From Mucilaginibacter sp. OK283 (GTDB lineage: Bacteria > Bacteroidota > Bacteroidia > Sphingobacteriales > Sphingobacteriaceae): a stretch of 64,000 bases of DNA. Shown here piece after piece: positions 35,323 to 43,909 of the stretch; within the stretch, counting starts at the first letter, position 1, and each line of letters begins with the position of its first letter. Below the pieces are notes generated by a model, which was not told where the DNA came from, did not search any database, and saw only the letters and a list, made by a program, of their open reading frames with translations. Both the position numbers and the translations under genes were made by a program. The stretch spans positions 124,001-188,000 of the forward strand of contig NZ_FODR01000012.1 of the NCBI RefSeq assembly GCF_900110415.1. The letters are read 5' to 3'.

Positions 35323-37114
35323 ATGGGGCTGTGTCTCTGTAGTATTGTTAGGGTTTGCATTATTTAATACCGCCTGCGCTCAAAATCCACCTTTTACCGG
35401 GCGCGCCTATGTTGCCGAAGAACGATTGGTTCAAAACTCAACCGTTTTGCTCAACAACGCTCAATATACTATCCCGCTGCAAAAGCTGGAAGATTTAAAA
35501 ATTGCCAGCGTACATTTTACCAGCCAGTACGCCAGCGTTTTTGATAGCCTGCTTAATAAATACTGCAAAGTGCAGGTGTTTGATGGCAATGGTAAAAATC
35601 TGAATACGCTTGCTGCCGATTTAAAGTGGTACAACACTATTGTTTTACAGGTAAATGATGCCGATCTGAGTAACCCGCAACTACTGGATTTTATCAGCAC
35701 CAATCAAAAACTAAAGAGTGTGGTTATTGCCGCATTTGGAAATGGCGCACTATTAAGCAAGCTAAATAATGTAACAGTACCGGTGATCTGGTCAGAAAGG
35801 GTATCGCCGGTATCGACTTCGTATGCGGCCCAGGCCATATTTGGAGGGGTGGCCATTACACAAAAACTGGCCAAAACCTATTCGCCAGTTTATAGTAGCG
35901 GCATGGGGTTTGTTACCCAGCAAACCAGGCTGCAATACAGCGTACCCGAAGATGTAGGCATCAACTCCAATAACTTACAGGAGATTGACCAGATAGCCCG
36001 CGAGGCCATTATCCAACACGCCACTCCGGGCTGCGTAGTACTGGTGGCCAAAGATGGCAAGGTGATATTTAACAAAGCCTACGGCTACCACACCTACGAC
36101 AATGTAGTGCCCGATAAGCTGACCGATATCTTCGACCTGGCATCCATGACCAAAATATCGGCTACCACGGTAGAGGCCATGCAACTGGTTGACCAGGGCA
36201 AACTAAGTGTTGAAAACACCTTAGGCGATTACCTGCCACTGGCCCGCACCAGCAATAAAAACGATGTAAAGCTGCGCGAAATATTATTGCACCAGGCAGG
36301 ATTTATTCCGGATATCCAATCGTTCGAAAAGGTAAAACCATCTGACCATAGTACCGATTCCTCGGCCGCCTACCCTACCAGGGTATCTGAACATTACTTT
36401 TTGCGGAAGGATTATTTTAAAGACGTAATGTTGCCTGATATGCTCAATTCGCCACTGAAAACCCGCGGACAGTACGTGTACAGTGATGTAAGCATGTTAT
36501 TTATGCAGGAGGTAGTAGAAACCATCACCGCCATCCCCGAGAATGTATACGTACAGCAGCAGTTTTATACCCCCCTCGGTATGCAAACTGCCGGCTTTTT
36601 ACCGCTGCACAGGTTTGGCCAGGCACAAATTATCCCTACCGAAAACGACCAGGAATACCGCATGAGTTTACTAGATGGCTACGTGCATGACCCAACCGCT
36701 GCACTTAAAGGTGGTGTGGCTGGCCATGCAGGCCTTTTTGCCAGCGCCAATGATGTAGCTATACTGTATCAAATGCTGCTGAACAAAGGCAGCTATGGCG
36801 GCGTACAATACTTTAAGCCCGAGGTGGTAGAACTGTTTACCTCCAAACAATCTCCGGTGAGCAGGCGAGGGTTAGGGTTTGACCGGTGGGACCCTATTGC
36901 CGACAGGCACTACCCATCAAAACTGGCTTCCGACCAAACTTTCGGCCACACCGGTTTTACAGGCACCTGCGTATGGGTTGATCCTAAATATAACCTGGTG
37001 TATATTTTCCTGAGTAACCGGGTGAACCCTAATGTGGGCAGCAAGTTGGGCAGCCTCAACATTAGGCCGAGGATACAGGATGTGGTGTACGAGGCCATCA
37101 GCAAAGGGATGTAG
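35309..37114 (+). CDS. Serine hydrolase (class-C beta-lactamase fold) with GH3-like N-terminal domain
   Basis: This 601-residue protein has a signal peptide (GFALFNTACAQ). Residues about 30-215 look like the C-terminal domain of a glycoside hydrolase family 3 enzyme (LVQNSTVLLNNAQYTIPL...KSVVIAAFGNGALLS). Residues about 225-600 are a beta-lactamase/transpeptidase fold with SMTK as the nucleophile motif, YSDVS as the YxN-like motif and HTGFTG near the end. In Bacteroidota a GH3 catalytic domain usually precedes this pair; here it is missing. The protein may hydrolyse or transfer cell-wall peptides or esters, as inference. It overlaps the amidohydrolase gene. Confidence 0.82.
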   Translation: MIKNKWGCVSVVLLGFALFNTACAQNPPFTGRAYVAEERLVQNSTVLLNNAQYTIPLQKLEDLKIASVHFTSQYASVFDSLLNKYCKVQVFDGNGKNLNTLAADLKWYNTIVLQVNDADLSNPQLLDFISTNQKLKSVVIAAFGNGALLSKLNNVTVPVIWSERVSPVSTSYAAQAIFGGVAITQKLAKTYSPVYSSGMGFVTQQTRLQYSVPEDVGINSNNLQEIDQIAREAIIQHATPGCVVLVAKDGKVIFNKAYGYHTYDNVVPDKLTDIFDLASMTKISATTVEAMQLVDQGKLSVENTLGDYLPLARTSNKNDVKLREILLHQAGFIPDIQSFEKVKPSDHSTDSSAAYPTRVSEHYFLRKDYFKDVMLPDMLNSPLKTRGQYVYSDVSMLFMQEVVETITAIPENVYVQQQFYTPLGMQTAGFLPLHRFGQAQIIPTENDQEYRMSLLDGYVHDPTAALKGGVAGHAGLFASANDVAILYQMLLNKGSYGGVQYFKPEVVELFTSKQSPVSRRGLGFDRWDPIADRHYPSKLASDQTFGHTGFTGTCVWVDPKYNLVYIFLSNRVNPNVGSKLGSLNIRPRIQDVVYEAISKGM

Positions 37115-37143
37115 TTACCTGGCGTTCGGTTTTGCAGGACAAG

Positions 37144-38142
37144 CTATTTTTGAGTGTCCTCAAATTCCTCATCCACACTCTCGCGAAGATCATAAAGCAG
37201 CCATTGTTTGTTAGCAATGGCGCGACTTTTTAATTGCAGCAACTTTATAAAATCATTTACCCCGGTTGGTTCATTGCCGTTACCATGTATAAGTACAATA
37301 CTGCCGGCCTGCGGTTGCTGTCCTTTGGCCAGCCAGGCATCCGTACCAACAGGAATCAACCCAAAACCGGTTATTTTGTATACCAATTGCTGATCAGACA
37401 CCAGGCCAGGGAACCGGAAAAACGCTGATGGCAGCAGTCCATTTTTGAGCATGTCCTTTTCTGTTTCCAGCACTTCGTAGCTGATATCGGTGCCGGGTTC
37501 CAATAAAAAATTTTCTTTAAGGGGGGCTTTCAGGCTTACACGATGGTTAAAGGAGTGGTTTATCCAGGTGATATAAATTTCATGTTTGGCCTGCATTTGC
37601 TTAAGCCATTCCAAATCCTGCGGATGCTGGCGCATCCAGATACCGGTTATTGATAAAGCAACCGGTACCGGCCGCTCCACCTTGTTGAACCCGTTAAAAA
37701 TATCTGTAAAAATGCGCTTATCCAATGCCCGGTGAGAGGGGCAAAGATCAGCCGTTAAACTAATTCCTTTCTCTTTGGGAATGCCGCTTTCAATTCCTGC
37801 GTCCTGAATGGTTACCGATTGTTTTTCGGCCTTGCGCAAAGCCTTTATATATGGTGTGTTATTAAAAAATGAGCGCGCATCATGTATGCTCATTGGCTTT
37901 ACCTGGTAAAAATTGGGTTCTTCAATTTTAGTCTCCAACGTTTGTGGATTTACCAACAGGTAATAGTTTTTTCCCTCGTTTTCAAATGACCGGATAATCA
38001 TCCAATCCTGTGGAAAGCGGTGCGCCCAGCCGTAAAAAACTTTATAGTTTGCTATGGTGCGATAATTGGCCTGCGCAAATAAGGTTAATGGTACCGTTGC
38101 TGATAATAAAACAAACAGCAGTGACCGGATAAATAGTTTCAT
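37144..38142 (-). CDS. Secreted polysaccharide deacetylase-like protein
   Basis: This 332-residue protein has a signal peptide (LLFVLLSATVPLTLFAQ). Its second half shows weak NodB-type motifs: SLTADLCPS where the catalytic Asp is expected, WINHSFNHRV (HSxxH), FFRFPGL (RxPG) and SIVLIHGNGNEP. The family removes acetyl groups from chitin, peptidoglycan or similar polymers. The N-terminal 100 residues are specific to this protein. Probably periplasmic. It is convergent with the serine hydrolase gene. Confidence 0.72.
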   Translation of the reverse strand: MKLFIRSLLFVLLSATVPLTLFAQANYRTIANYKVFYGWAHRFPQDWMIIRSFENEGKNYYLLVNPQTLETKIEEPNFYQVKPMSIHDARSFFNNTPYIKALRKAEKQSVTIQDAGIESGIPKEKGISLTADLCPSHRALDKRIFTDIFNGFNKVERPVPVALSITGIWMRQHPQDLEWLKQMQAKHEIYITWINHSFNHRVSLKAPLKENFLLEPGTDISYEVLETEKDMLKNGLLPSAFFRFPGLVSDQQLVYKITGFGLIPVGTDAWLAKGQQPQAGSIVLIHGNGNEPTGVNDFIKLLQLKSRAIANKQWLLYDLRESVDEEFEDTQK

Positions 38143-38475
38143 AACTATTGCAAATAAATCAACTCCAAAATTGTTTCGGATGTTTTAAGTTATGGTAGTA
38201 TGTTGGTTGTAAAAATGTAAACAGAGCCAATGGCAGTTTTATCTATCAATATTGCCTTTGTAAGTGGTCGTGCCTTAGTCTATCGCTGCGGGCGTCGCAT
38301 TTACAGATAATAACGGGCGAAGTTATCAATAAGAAAGTTTTATTATTCAAAGCGCGGATAAACCAATAGATTAATCTTTTTTACACCTTGCTTTAACGCC
38401 TTAATGTATATCAAAATAAACTGTTGCTAAAATTCAATTAATCACCTATTTTTGTGGGGTTATATCAAAGCAAAT
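38143..38475. other. Divergent promoter region of about 330 bp
   Basis: It separates the deacetylase-like gene from the small-protein/symporter operon and holds the promoter at 38424-38454. I see no other structure apart from short GC-rich words near 38285-38310. Confidence 0.5.
38424..38454 (+). promoter_or_regulatory. Bacteroidota-type promoter of the symporter operon
   Basis: TTG at 38424-38426 and TATTTTTG (TAnnTTTG) at 38447-38454 are 20 bp apart. This would start transcription near 38460, about 15 bp before the first small gene. Confidence 0.6.
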
Positions 38476-38667
38476 ATGAAACACCAAGAAGAAGTTAAAG
38501 ACAATCTGGATTATATATACTACCTGGTAGCGCTGGTATCGGGCGCGTTTGTTGGGGCAATAATTGAAAAAGGTTTTACCTGGATTGTTGTAGGTGGGGT
38601 ATTGGGTTTATTAACTGCTGCTTTCTTCCTGAATGTTTTGGTTAGGGGCCGTGGCGAAAAAATCTGA
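38476..38667 (+). CDS. Small two-TM membrane protein (63 residues)
   Basis: The protein has an N-terminal charged stretch (MKHQEEVKDNLDY), two hydrophobic helices (IYYLVALVSGAFVGAIIE and WIVVGGVLGLLTAAFFLNVLV) and a basic end RGRGEKI. No family is recognised. A good promoter lies just upstream, and the next small gene starts inside its last codons, so it probably leads the symporter operon. The ATG at 38476 is chosen; an upstream GTG at 38452 falls inside the -7 promoter box. Confidence 0.6.
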   Translation: MKHQEEVKDNLDYIYYLVALVSGAFVGAIIEKGFTWIVVGGVLGLLTAAFFLNVLVRGRGEKI

Positions 38668-38779
38668 TCCGGATTTACCATCGTTTATAAGTAATTGGAA
38701 CCAGTTTTACGGCATCGTAGCCGCATGGCTGGTTTTTTTAGTTTTTGTATTTTGGCTCATTACAAAATATTTTGAATGA
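38651..38779 (+). CDS. Hidden 42-residue single-TM protein
   Basis: It starts with GTG at 38651, inside the end of the previous gene, and its TGA stop overlaps the ATG of the symporter (ATGA at 38776-38779). It reads MAKKSDPDLPSFISNWNQFY, then GIVAAWLVFLVFVFWLITKYFE, with one hydrophobic helix near the C-terminus. The double overlap links its translation to both neighbours, so it may be an accessory subunit of the symporter. I recognise no family. Confidence 0.6.
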   Translation: MAKKSDPDLPSFISNWNQFYGIVAAWLVFLVFVFWLITKYFE

Positions 38780-40482
38780 GCTTACCCGACTGGATTGTTT
38801 TAGCCCTCACCCTTTTTGGCATAGTTGCCTACGGCATCTGGAAAAGCGGCAATAATAAAAATATCGACCAGTTTTTAATGGGCAACCGCTCGTTGCCCTG
38901 GTATCATGTTGGTTTTTCGGTTATGGCCACGCAGGCCAGCGCAATTACTTTTCTTTCGGCCCCCGGCCAGGCTTACTCTGATGGGATGCGTTTTGTACAG
39001 TTCTATTTTGGGCTACCGCTGGCCATGATCGTGCTCTGCGTTACGTTTGTGCCCATGTTTAGCCGGCTGAAGGTTTATACAGCTTATGAATTCCTGGAAC
39101 AGCGTTTTGATTTAAAGACAAGGGCGCTTACATCGTTCTTGTTTTTGGTATTGAGGAGTTTATCAACCGGGGTGGCTATTTACGCGCCGGCTATTATATT
39201 ATCAACCATATTAAACATCAATACCGTTTATACCACACTGTTTATAGGTGGGCTGGTGATATTTTATACCGTTTACGGCGGCAGTAAAGCGGTATCATAC
39301 ACCCAGCTACTGCAGATGAGTATCATTTTCGCGGGCATGTTTTTAGCCGGAATCTTGGTAGTTAGCCTGTTGCCACAAGGCGTTGGCTTTACGCACGCCC
39401 TGAAAATGGCGGGCAAACTTGGCCGCATGAACGTTATTGACTGGAAGTTTGACTGGGACAACCGCTATAATGTATGGAGCGGGCTTATAGGGGGCTTCTT
39501 TTTACAACTATCATACTTTGGTACCGACCAAAGCCAGGTTGGCCGCTACCTTACAGGTAGTTCCATTGGGCAAAGCCGCCTGGGGTTGATTATGAACGGG
39601 TTGATCAAAATCCCGATGCAGTTTTTGATCCTGCTGATTGGCGTGCTGGTTTTTGCTTTTTACCAGTTTAACCGCCCGCCCATGTTTTTTAACAATTACG
39701 AAGTGGATAACGTGCGTAAAGGCAGCTACGCGGCGGCATACAACCAGCTCGATCAGCAATATACCCAGGCCTTTGAACAGCGAAAAGCCAAAACCAACGA
39801 CCTGATTAAGGCTTTTGACAGTAAAGACGCCAACCGGGTAAACCAGGCACAGGCGGCCCTTAAAAATGCCGACAAACAAGCCAAAGACATCAGGAAGCAA
39901 GCCATTGATGTGATGAAGAAAAGCAACGCCGGCGCCGATGATAACGATACCAACTACGTGTTCCTCACGTTTGTAAAGCAATACCTGCCGCGCGGATTGG
40001 TGGGTTTGTTAATAGCCATTATATTCCTGGCTTCTATGGGCTCTACCGCCAGCGCGTTAAACTCGCTGGCATCTACCACGGTGGTTGATATTTATAAACG
40101 CACAATAAACAAGGACGCATCTGACCGAAACTACCTGAACGCTTCGCGCCTGGCAACGGTATTTTGGGGTGTAGTGTGTGTAATTATGGCCTTATATGCC
40201 AGCAAGCTGGGCAACCTGCTCGAAGCGGTAAACCAGTTGGGATCATACATATATGGTACCGTGCTGGGCGTATTTGTGGTAGCCTTTTATATGAAACGCA
40301 TAAACGGCAATGCTGTATTTATTGCCGCTATCATCAGCGAAGCTACCATTATATATTTAGGCCTAACCAAAACTGTGGCTTACCTGTGGCTTAACCCGAT
40401 TGGTTGTTTCCTGGTAATGATTTTAGGACTTGTGTTGAATAGGGCGGTTGGGGAAAAAAGGGTTGTTGCTGAGACTACCTAA
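38776..40482 (+). CDS. Sodium:solute symporter (SSS family)
   Basis: This 568-residue polytopic protein has an opening helix DWIVLALTLFGIVAYGIW, the segment NRSLPWYHVGFSVMATQASAITFL and 12-13 membrane segments of the LeuT-like SSS fold. It moves a solute with sodium across the inner membrane; sugar, proline, sialic acid or similar solutes are possible. A hydrophilic, Lys/Gln-rich insert of about 70 residues (around 325-390) is predicted helical and is longer than usual. Its ATG overlaps the stop of a 42-residue gene, suggesting a regulatory partner. Confidence 0.9.
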   Translation: MSLPDWIVLALTLFGIVAYGIWKSGNNKNIDQFLMGNRSLPWYHVGFSVMATQASAITFLSAPGQAYSDGMRFVQFYFGLPLAMIVLCVTFVPMFSRLKVYTAYEFLEQRFDLKTRALTSFLFLVLRSLSTGVAIYAPAIILSTILNINTVYTTLFIGGLVIFYTVYGGSKAVSYTQLLQMSIIFAGMFLAGILVVSLLPQGVGFTHALKMAGKLGRMNVIDWKFDWDNRYNVWSGLIGGFFLQLSYFGTDQSQVGRYLTGSSIGQSRLGLIMNGLIKIPMQFLILLIGVLVFAFYQFNRPPMFFNNYEVDNVRKGSYAAAYNQLDQQYTQAFEQRKAKTNDLIKAFDSKDANRVNQAQAALKNADKQAKDIRKQAIDVMKKSNAGADDNDTNYVFLTFVKQYLPRGLVGLLIAIIFLASMGSTASALNSLASTTVVDIYKRTINKDASDRNYLNASRLATVFWGVVCVIMALYASKLGNLLEAVNQLGSYIYGTVLGVFVVAFYMKRINGNAVFIAAIISEATIIYLGLTKTVAYLWLNPIGCFLVMILGLVLNRAVGEKRVVAETT

Positions 40483-40557
40483 ATCTGCTACCTGGAACGC
40501 GGAACACACCCCTGCAGCCGCACAATTCCGGCGCGCGCCCTCTCGAGAGGGGAATAG

Positions 40558-40592
40558 AAAAAGGCTCTTTGCATCAAGCAAAAAGCCTTTTA
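40558..40592 (+). terminator. Intrinsic terminator after the symporter operon
   Basis: AAAAAGGCT (40558-40566) pairs with AGCCTTTT (40584-40591) around CTTTGCATCAAGCAAAA. A small palindrome CCCTCTCGAGAGGG lies just upstream (40538-40551). Confidence 0.6.
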
Positions 40593-40606
40593 TATGTGCT
40601 ATTTAA

Positions 40607-40639
40607 AGCCCTCTCCTTTGGAGAGGGTTGGGTGAGGCT
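40607..40639 (+). repeat. CCCTCTCC...GGTGAGGCT repeat, lone copy
   Basis: It contains the hairpin CCCTCTCCTTTGGAGAGGG followed by TTGGGTGAGGCT, and ends one base before the DUF2911 stop codon (40641). The same element, in inverted pair form, codes for the end of the exonuclease gene (49901-50012). Confidence 0.75.
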
Positions 40640-40640
40640 C

Positions 40641-41489
40641 TTAATCCTTCGCGTGATCCAGCGCTTCTTTATTTAAACGTTCGTATTCATCGTCTTTACT
40701 GGCTTTAGATAAGGCTATACCGGCTTCGGCGGCGGCAATCGCGCCCGCTTTATCGCCTTTGCGTAATAGCAAGCGCGATTCCCATAGTTTATACCAGGGG
40801 CCTTTAGGCTCAATTTTTTCGGCCTCGTAAACCCAGCCTAAAGCTTTATCAACATCTTTATTGTTTTCGTAGTAATATTGGATGGCGTTAAAATAGTAAG
40901 GCTTCCGGTCGCCTTTCATCAGCTCGTCAATATTGGCGGTTATTTTGGCATCATCATCTGTTTGTAAATGAATCATAACCGAAGTGTGGTCCCAAACCAG
41001 GTACAGGTCAGATGATTTGGTGGTCGAATTGGCAAAGGCCATAGTAAAGGTTTCACGTTTTTCGCTTACCCGCATGGGTTTCACAGTAAAGCGTAAAAAA
41101 TCTTCCGATTGTTTATAGCTATAAGCGCCCCACTGTTTAACCACCTTGTTTAATATAATAGTCCACTCATTTTTTTCGGGGATACTGAAAAGCGAATAAC
41201 TGCCTGCGGGCACACTATTGCCTTCAATCAAAACCTTTTCAGAAAAAGTAATTACAGTAGCCGCATTGGCACCGGTTCGCCAAACTTCGCCCCAGGGGAT
41301 GATGCCACCAAAAATTTTACGGTCTTTAACATTTGGGCGCGAGTAGGTAATAGTTATTTTGCCCAGGCCAAAATCCTGGATAATGGTTTGCGTAGAACTG
41401 GCCTCAGGAATGCGGGGCACCTGGGCATAGCTTTTATAGCTACAACATGCCAATAGCACTGTAGCTACCAATAGGTAAATTTTTCTCAT
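40641..41489 (-). CDS. DUF2911 secreted protein
   Basis: This 282-residue protein has a signal peptide (LLVATVLLACCSYKSYAQ). The DUF2911 core is visible as ASSTQTIIQDFGLGKITITYSRPNVKDR...IPWGEVWRTGANAAT...YSLFSIP. The last 70 residues look like a TPR-like helical pair (NAIQYYYENNKDVDKALGWVYEAEKIEP). The Cys in the signal is not a clear lipobox. DUF2911 proteins are periplasmic in Bacteroidota and of unknown role. A paralogue lies at 57036-58148. Confidence 0.88.
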   Translation of the reverse strand: MRKIYLLVATVLLACCSYKSYAQVPRIPEASSTQTIIQDFGLGKITITYSRPNVKDRKIFGGIIPWGEVWRTGANAATVITFSEKVLIEGNSVPAGSYSLFSIPEKNEWTIILNKVVKQWGAYSYKQSEDFLRFTVKPMRVSEKRETFTMAFANSTTKSSDLYLVWDHTSVMIHLQTDDDAKITANIDELMKGDRKPYYFNAIQYYYENNKDVDKALGWVYEAEKIEPKGPWYKLWESRLLLRKGDKAGAIAAAEAGIALSKASKDDEYERLNKEALDHAKD

Positions 41490-41574
41490 GTTTATGTTTC
41501 GGATACTAAGATACCAAATGTTTTTAATTGGAAAATATTGTATTGGAGTAATAAAAAAGGGAATGGTTTAATGG

Positions 41575-41763
41575 AGTGAGTGGTGAATTGTGAGTGGTGA
41601 GCGGTTGATTAGGTGAATGGTTGGTTTTTAAGATCCGTTTGCTAATCTATACCATACAACTACTCATAATTTACTTGGTCGGCAATCCCTGTTTTAGCCC
41701 CCATGCAACCAATCACCTAATCAACTCAATCAACCACTCACCATTCACTGCTCACCATTCACT
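41575..41763. repeat. Long word-like inverted repeat between divergent genes
   Basis: The left arm (41575-41625) consists of AGTGGTGA-type words; the right arm (41708-41763) consists of TCACCATTCACT-type words. They are complementary over most of their length, with a 9-bp extra word in the right arm. Confidence 0.85.
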
Positions 41764-41770
41764 AATTTAC

Positions 41771-41778
41771 TACCTTTG
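41771..41778 (+). promoter_or_regulatory. TACCTTTG promoter box just before the methyltransferase start
   Basis: An exact TAnnTTTG element ends 5 bp before the ATG at 41784. This would start transcription at or very near the start codon and so give a leaderless mRNA. No clear -33 TTG is visible, since the right arm of the inverted repeat occupies that position. Confidence 0.45.
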
Positions 41779-41783
41779 CACCC

Positions 41784-42971
41784 ATGATTGACGTTGTTTT
41801 AAGTAAAGGCAAAGAGAAAGCTGTTGTGCAAAGGCACCCCTGGGTATTTTCGGGGGCTATTGATAAAGTAAAGGGTAAGCCGGCCAATGGCGATGTGGTA
41901 CGCCTGCTTAATGCCAAAGGCGAATTTATGGCCTATGGTTTTTATAACGATCAATCGAGGGTTGCCCTGCGCCTGTTGGAATGGGACGAGGCAGCGGAAA
42001 TTAACGACGACTGGTTTCGCAGCAAATTGACAATGGCTGTTAAAAGCCGCGCCAACGTATTGGAAAATGGCACCAATACCTGCCGCCTGGTTTTTAGCGA
42101 ATCGGATTACCTGCCGGGCCTTATAGTTGATAAATACGCCGGGCATTTGGCAGTGCAGGTACTTACATCGGGTATAGAGCGCATGATGCCGGTAATTATT
42201 GACCAATTGCAAAAGCTGCTGAATCCCGAAAGTATCTCGGATAAAAGCGATGCAGCATCCCGTGCACATGAGGGTATGGGCGAAACCGAGAATAAAGTTT
42301 TAGCAGGCAACCCGCCACCCGAAATTGTGGAGGTGCTGGAAAACAATCTGGTTTACGGCATCAATATCACCGAAGGGCAGAAATCCGGGTTTTATTGCGA
42401 TCAGCGGGATAACCGCCACGTAGTTGCAACTTATGCAAAAAATAAAAAGGTACTGGATTGCTTTTGCTATACCGGCGGCTTTACCTTAAACAGCCTTAAA
42501 AATGGCGCTGCATCCGTAACCAGCGTAGATAGCTCGGCCCTGGCCATTGAAACCTTAAAAGAAAACATCCTGCTTAACAAGCTGGATGCAGAAAAACATA
42601 ACGCCATCAAATCAGATGTAAACACCCAATTGCGCAAATTCCGGGACGATGGCGAAAAGTTTGACATCATCGTGCTCGATCCGCCTAAATACGCGCCATC
42701 CCGCTCGGCGCTAACCAGAGCTTCACGCGCTTACAAAGACCTGAACCGATTGGGCATGCTGTTACTGAACGAAGGCGGCCTGCTGGCCACTTATTCCTGC
42801 TCGGGTGCTATGGATATGGAAACCTTTAAGCAGGTAATAGCCTGGGCTGCTTTAGATGCCGGCAAACAGGTACAATTCATATACCAGTTTCATCAGCCGG
42901 AAGATCATCCCGTGAGGGCTTCATTCCCTGAGGGGGAGTATTTGAAGGGATTGCTTTGCCGGGTGTTTTGA
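41784..42971 (+). CDS. Class I SAM-dependent rRNA methyltransferase (RlmI-like)
   Basis: This 395-residue protein has the PUA-like N-terminal domain of RlmI (LSKGKEKAVVQRHPWVFSGAI) and a Rossmann methyltransferase domain. Key motifs are EGQKSGFYCDQRDNR, KKVLDCFCYTGGF (SAM loop), VTSVDSS and VLDPPKY (DPPK). RlmI methylates a cytosine of 23S rRNA (m5C1962 in E. coli); the same reaction is likely here. It is monocistronic and convergent with the TerC gene. Confidence 0.92.
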   Translation: MIDVVLSKGKEKAVVQRHPWVFSGAIDKVKGKPANGDVVRLLNAKGEFMAYGFYNDQSRVALRLLEWDEAAEINDDWFRSKLTMAVKSRANVLENGTNTCRLVFSESDYLPGLIVDKYAGHLAVQVLTSGIERMMPVIIDQLQKLLNPESISDKSDAASRAHEGMGETENKVLAGNPPPEIVEVLENNLVYGINITEGQKSGFYCDQRDNRHVVATYAKNKKVLDCFCYTGGFTLNSLKNGAASVTSVDSSALAIETLKENILLNKLDAEKHNAIKSDVNTQLRKFRDDGEKFDIIVLDPPKYAPSRSALTRASRAYKDLNRLGMLLLNEGGLLATYSCSGAMDMETFKQVIAWAALDAGKQVQFIYQFHQPEDHPVRASFPEGEYLKGLLCRVF

Positions 42972-42975
42972 GGGA

Positions 42976-43083
42976 GAATCAAGAGTTAAGAGTCAGGAAT
43001 CAAGACAAAGAAAATTTGTTTTGTGATACCTTGAAGATGAACACATATCTATTTCTTGATTCTTGACTCTTGGTTCTTGACTC
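42976..43083. repeat. 30-bp inverted repeat overlapping the end of terC (arms 42976-43005, 43054-43083)
   Basis: The arms match at 25 of 30 positions and are built of GAGTCAAG/AATCAAGA words. The right arm lies inside the TerC coding region and codes for its last ten residues or so. The element sits between convergent genes. Confidence 0.9.
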
Positions 43084-43825
43084 TATTCCCCTTCATTTTT
43101 AAATTCAATAACTCCACCAAAACTGAGAACGCCATCGCGAAGTAAATGTACCCTTTGGGAATATGCTGCTCAAAGGCTTCGGCTAACAGCGATACGCCTA
43201 TCAGCAGTAAAAAAGATAGTGCCAGCATTTTAACCGTAGGGTGTTTGTTTACAAAGCCCGATACACTGTTTGATGCCCACATCATGATGCCTACGGCTAT
43301 GATAACCGCCAGGATCATGATCTCGACGTGGCTGGCCATACCTACGGCGGTTATTACAGAATCTAAAGAGAAAACGATATCAAGCAACATGATCTGGATA
43401 ATGGTAGCCACAAAGCCTTGCGGTTTTACTGTCTCGCTGTTTTCTTCTTCACCTTCAATTTTATGGTGAATTTCGGCAGTACTTTTATAGATCAGGAACA
43501 GGCCGCCTATGATCAGGATCAGATCGCGGCCGGATATGGCCAGTTTTTCGGCCCAATCAGGGTCGGTAATATTAAACAAATGGCTCAGGTTAAACAGGGG
43601 CGCGGTAAGCGTCATCACCCAGCTAATAGATAGCAACAACAAAACCCGGGTAATCATGGCCATGCCTAAACCAACCCGGCGGCCTTTGCTTTGCTGTTTT
43701 GCAGGCAGTTTATCTGATAATATCGAGATGAAAACAATGTTATCTATACCTAAAACAATCTCTAAAACGGTAAGTGTAAGCAGGGAGATCCAGGTTTCGG
43801 CCTGGGCAAATATTGATAAATCCAT
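43049..43825 (-). CDS. TerC-family integral membrane protein
   Basis: This 258-residue protein has about seven membrane segments and the TerC motifs WISLLTLTVLEIVLGIDN and IQIMLLDIVFSLDSVITAVG, whose acidic residues in the helices are thought to bind metal. Family members are tied to metal efflux (for example manganese) and metallation of exported proteins; the substrate here is not known. The last residues (VKNQESRIKK) are encoded by one arm of an intergenic inverted repeat and lie outside the membrane core. The gene has its own promoter-like box upstream. Confidence 0.9.
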   Translation of the reverse strand: MDLSIFAQAETWISLLTLTVLEIVLGIDNIVFISILSDKLPAKQQSKGRRVGLGMAMITRVLLLLSISWVMTLTAPLFNLSHLFNITDPDWAEKLAISGRDLILIIGGLFLIYKSTAEIHHKIEGEEENSETVKPQGFVATIIQIMLLDIVFSLDSVITAVGMASHVEIMILAVIIAVGIMMWASNSVSGFVNKHPTVKMLALSFLLLIGVSLLAEAFEQHIPKGYIYFAMAFSVLVELLNLKMKGNRVKNQESRIKK

Positions 43826-43847
43826 AGGTGCGCGATGTGGTTAAGCC

Positions 43848-43855
43848 CAAAAATA
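43848..43855 (-). promoter_or_regulatory. TATTTTTG promoter box for terC
   Basis: Read on the minus strand, TATTTTTG matches TAnnTTTG, about 22 bp upstream of the start codon. A TTG lies 22 bp further upstream, slightly wider than the usual spacing. Confidence 0.4.
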
Positions 43856-43861
43856 ACAAAA

Positions 43862-43883
43862 CCCCTGCTTTTTAGGGCAAGGG
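43862..43883 (-). terminator. Terminator of the sigma-operon effector gene
   Basis: On the minus strand CCCTTGC pairs with GCAGGGG (one G-U), followed by TTTTGTTATTTTT. It lies about 27 bp after the stop at 43910 and runs into the terC promoter box. Confidence 0.5.
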
Positions 43884-43909
43884 CTTGCGTAAAAGGATGA
43901 ATTTATCGC

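Noticed and set aside
40538..40551. CCCTCTCGAGAGGG palindrome as an operator
   Set aside because: Lies after the symporter stop and next to its terminator; part of repeat-rich trailer DNA, not a promoter site.
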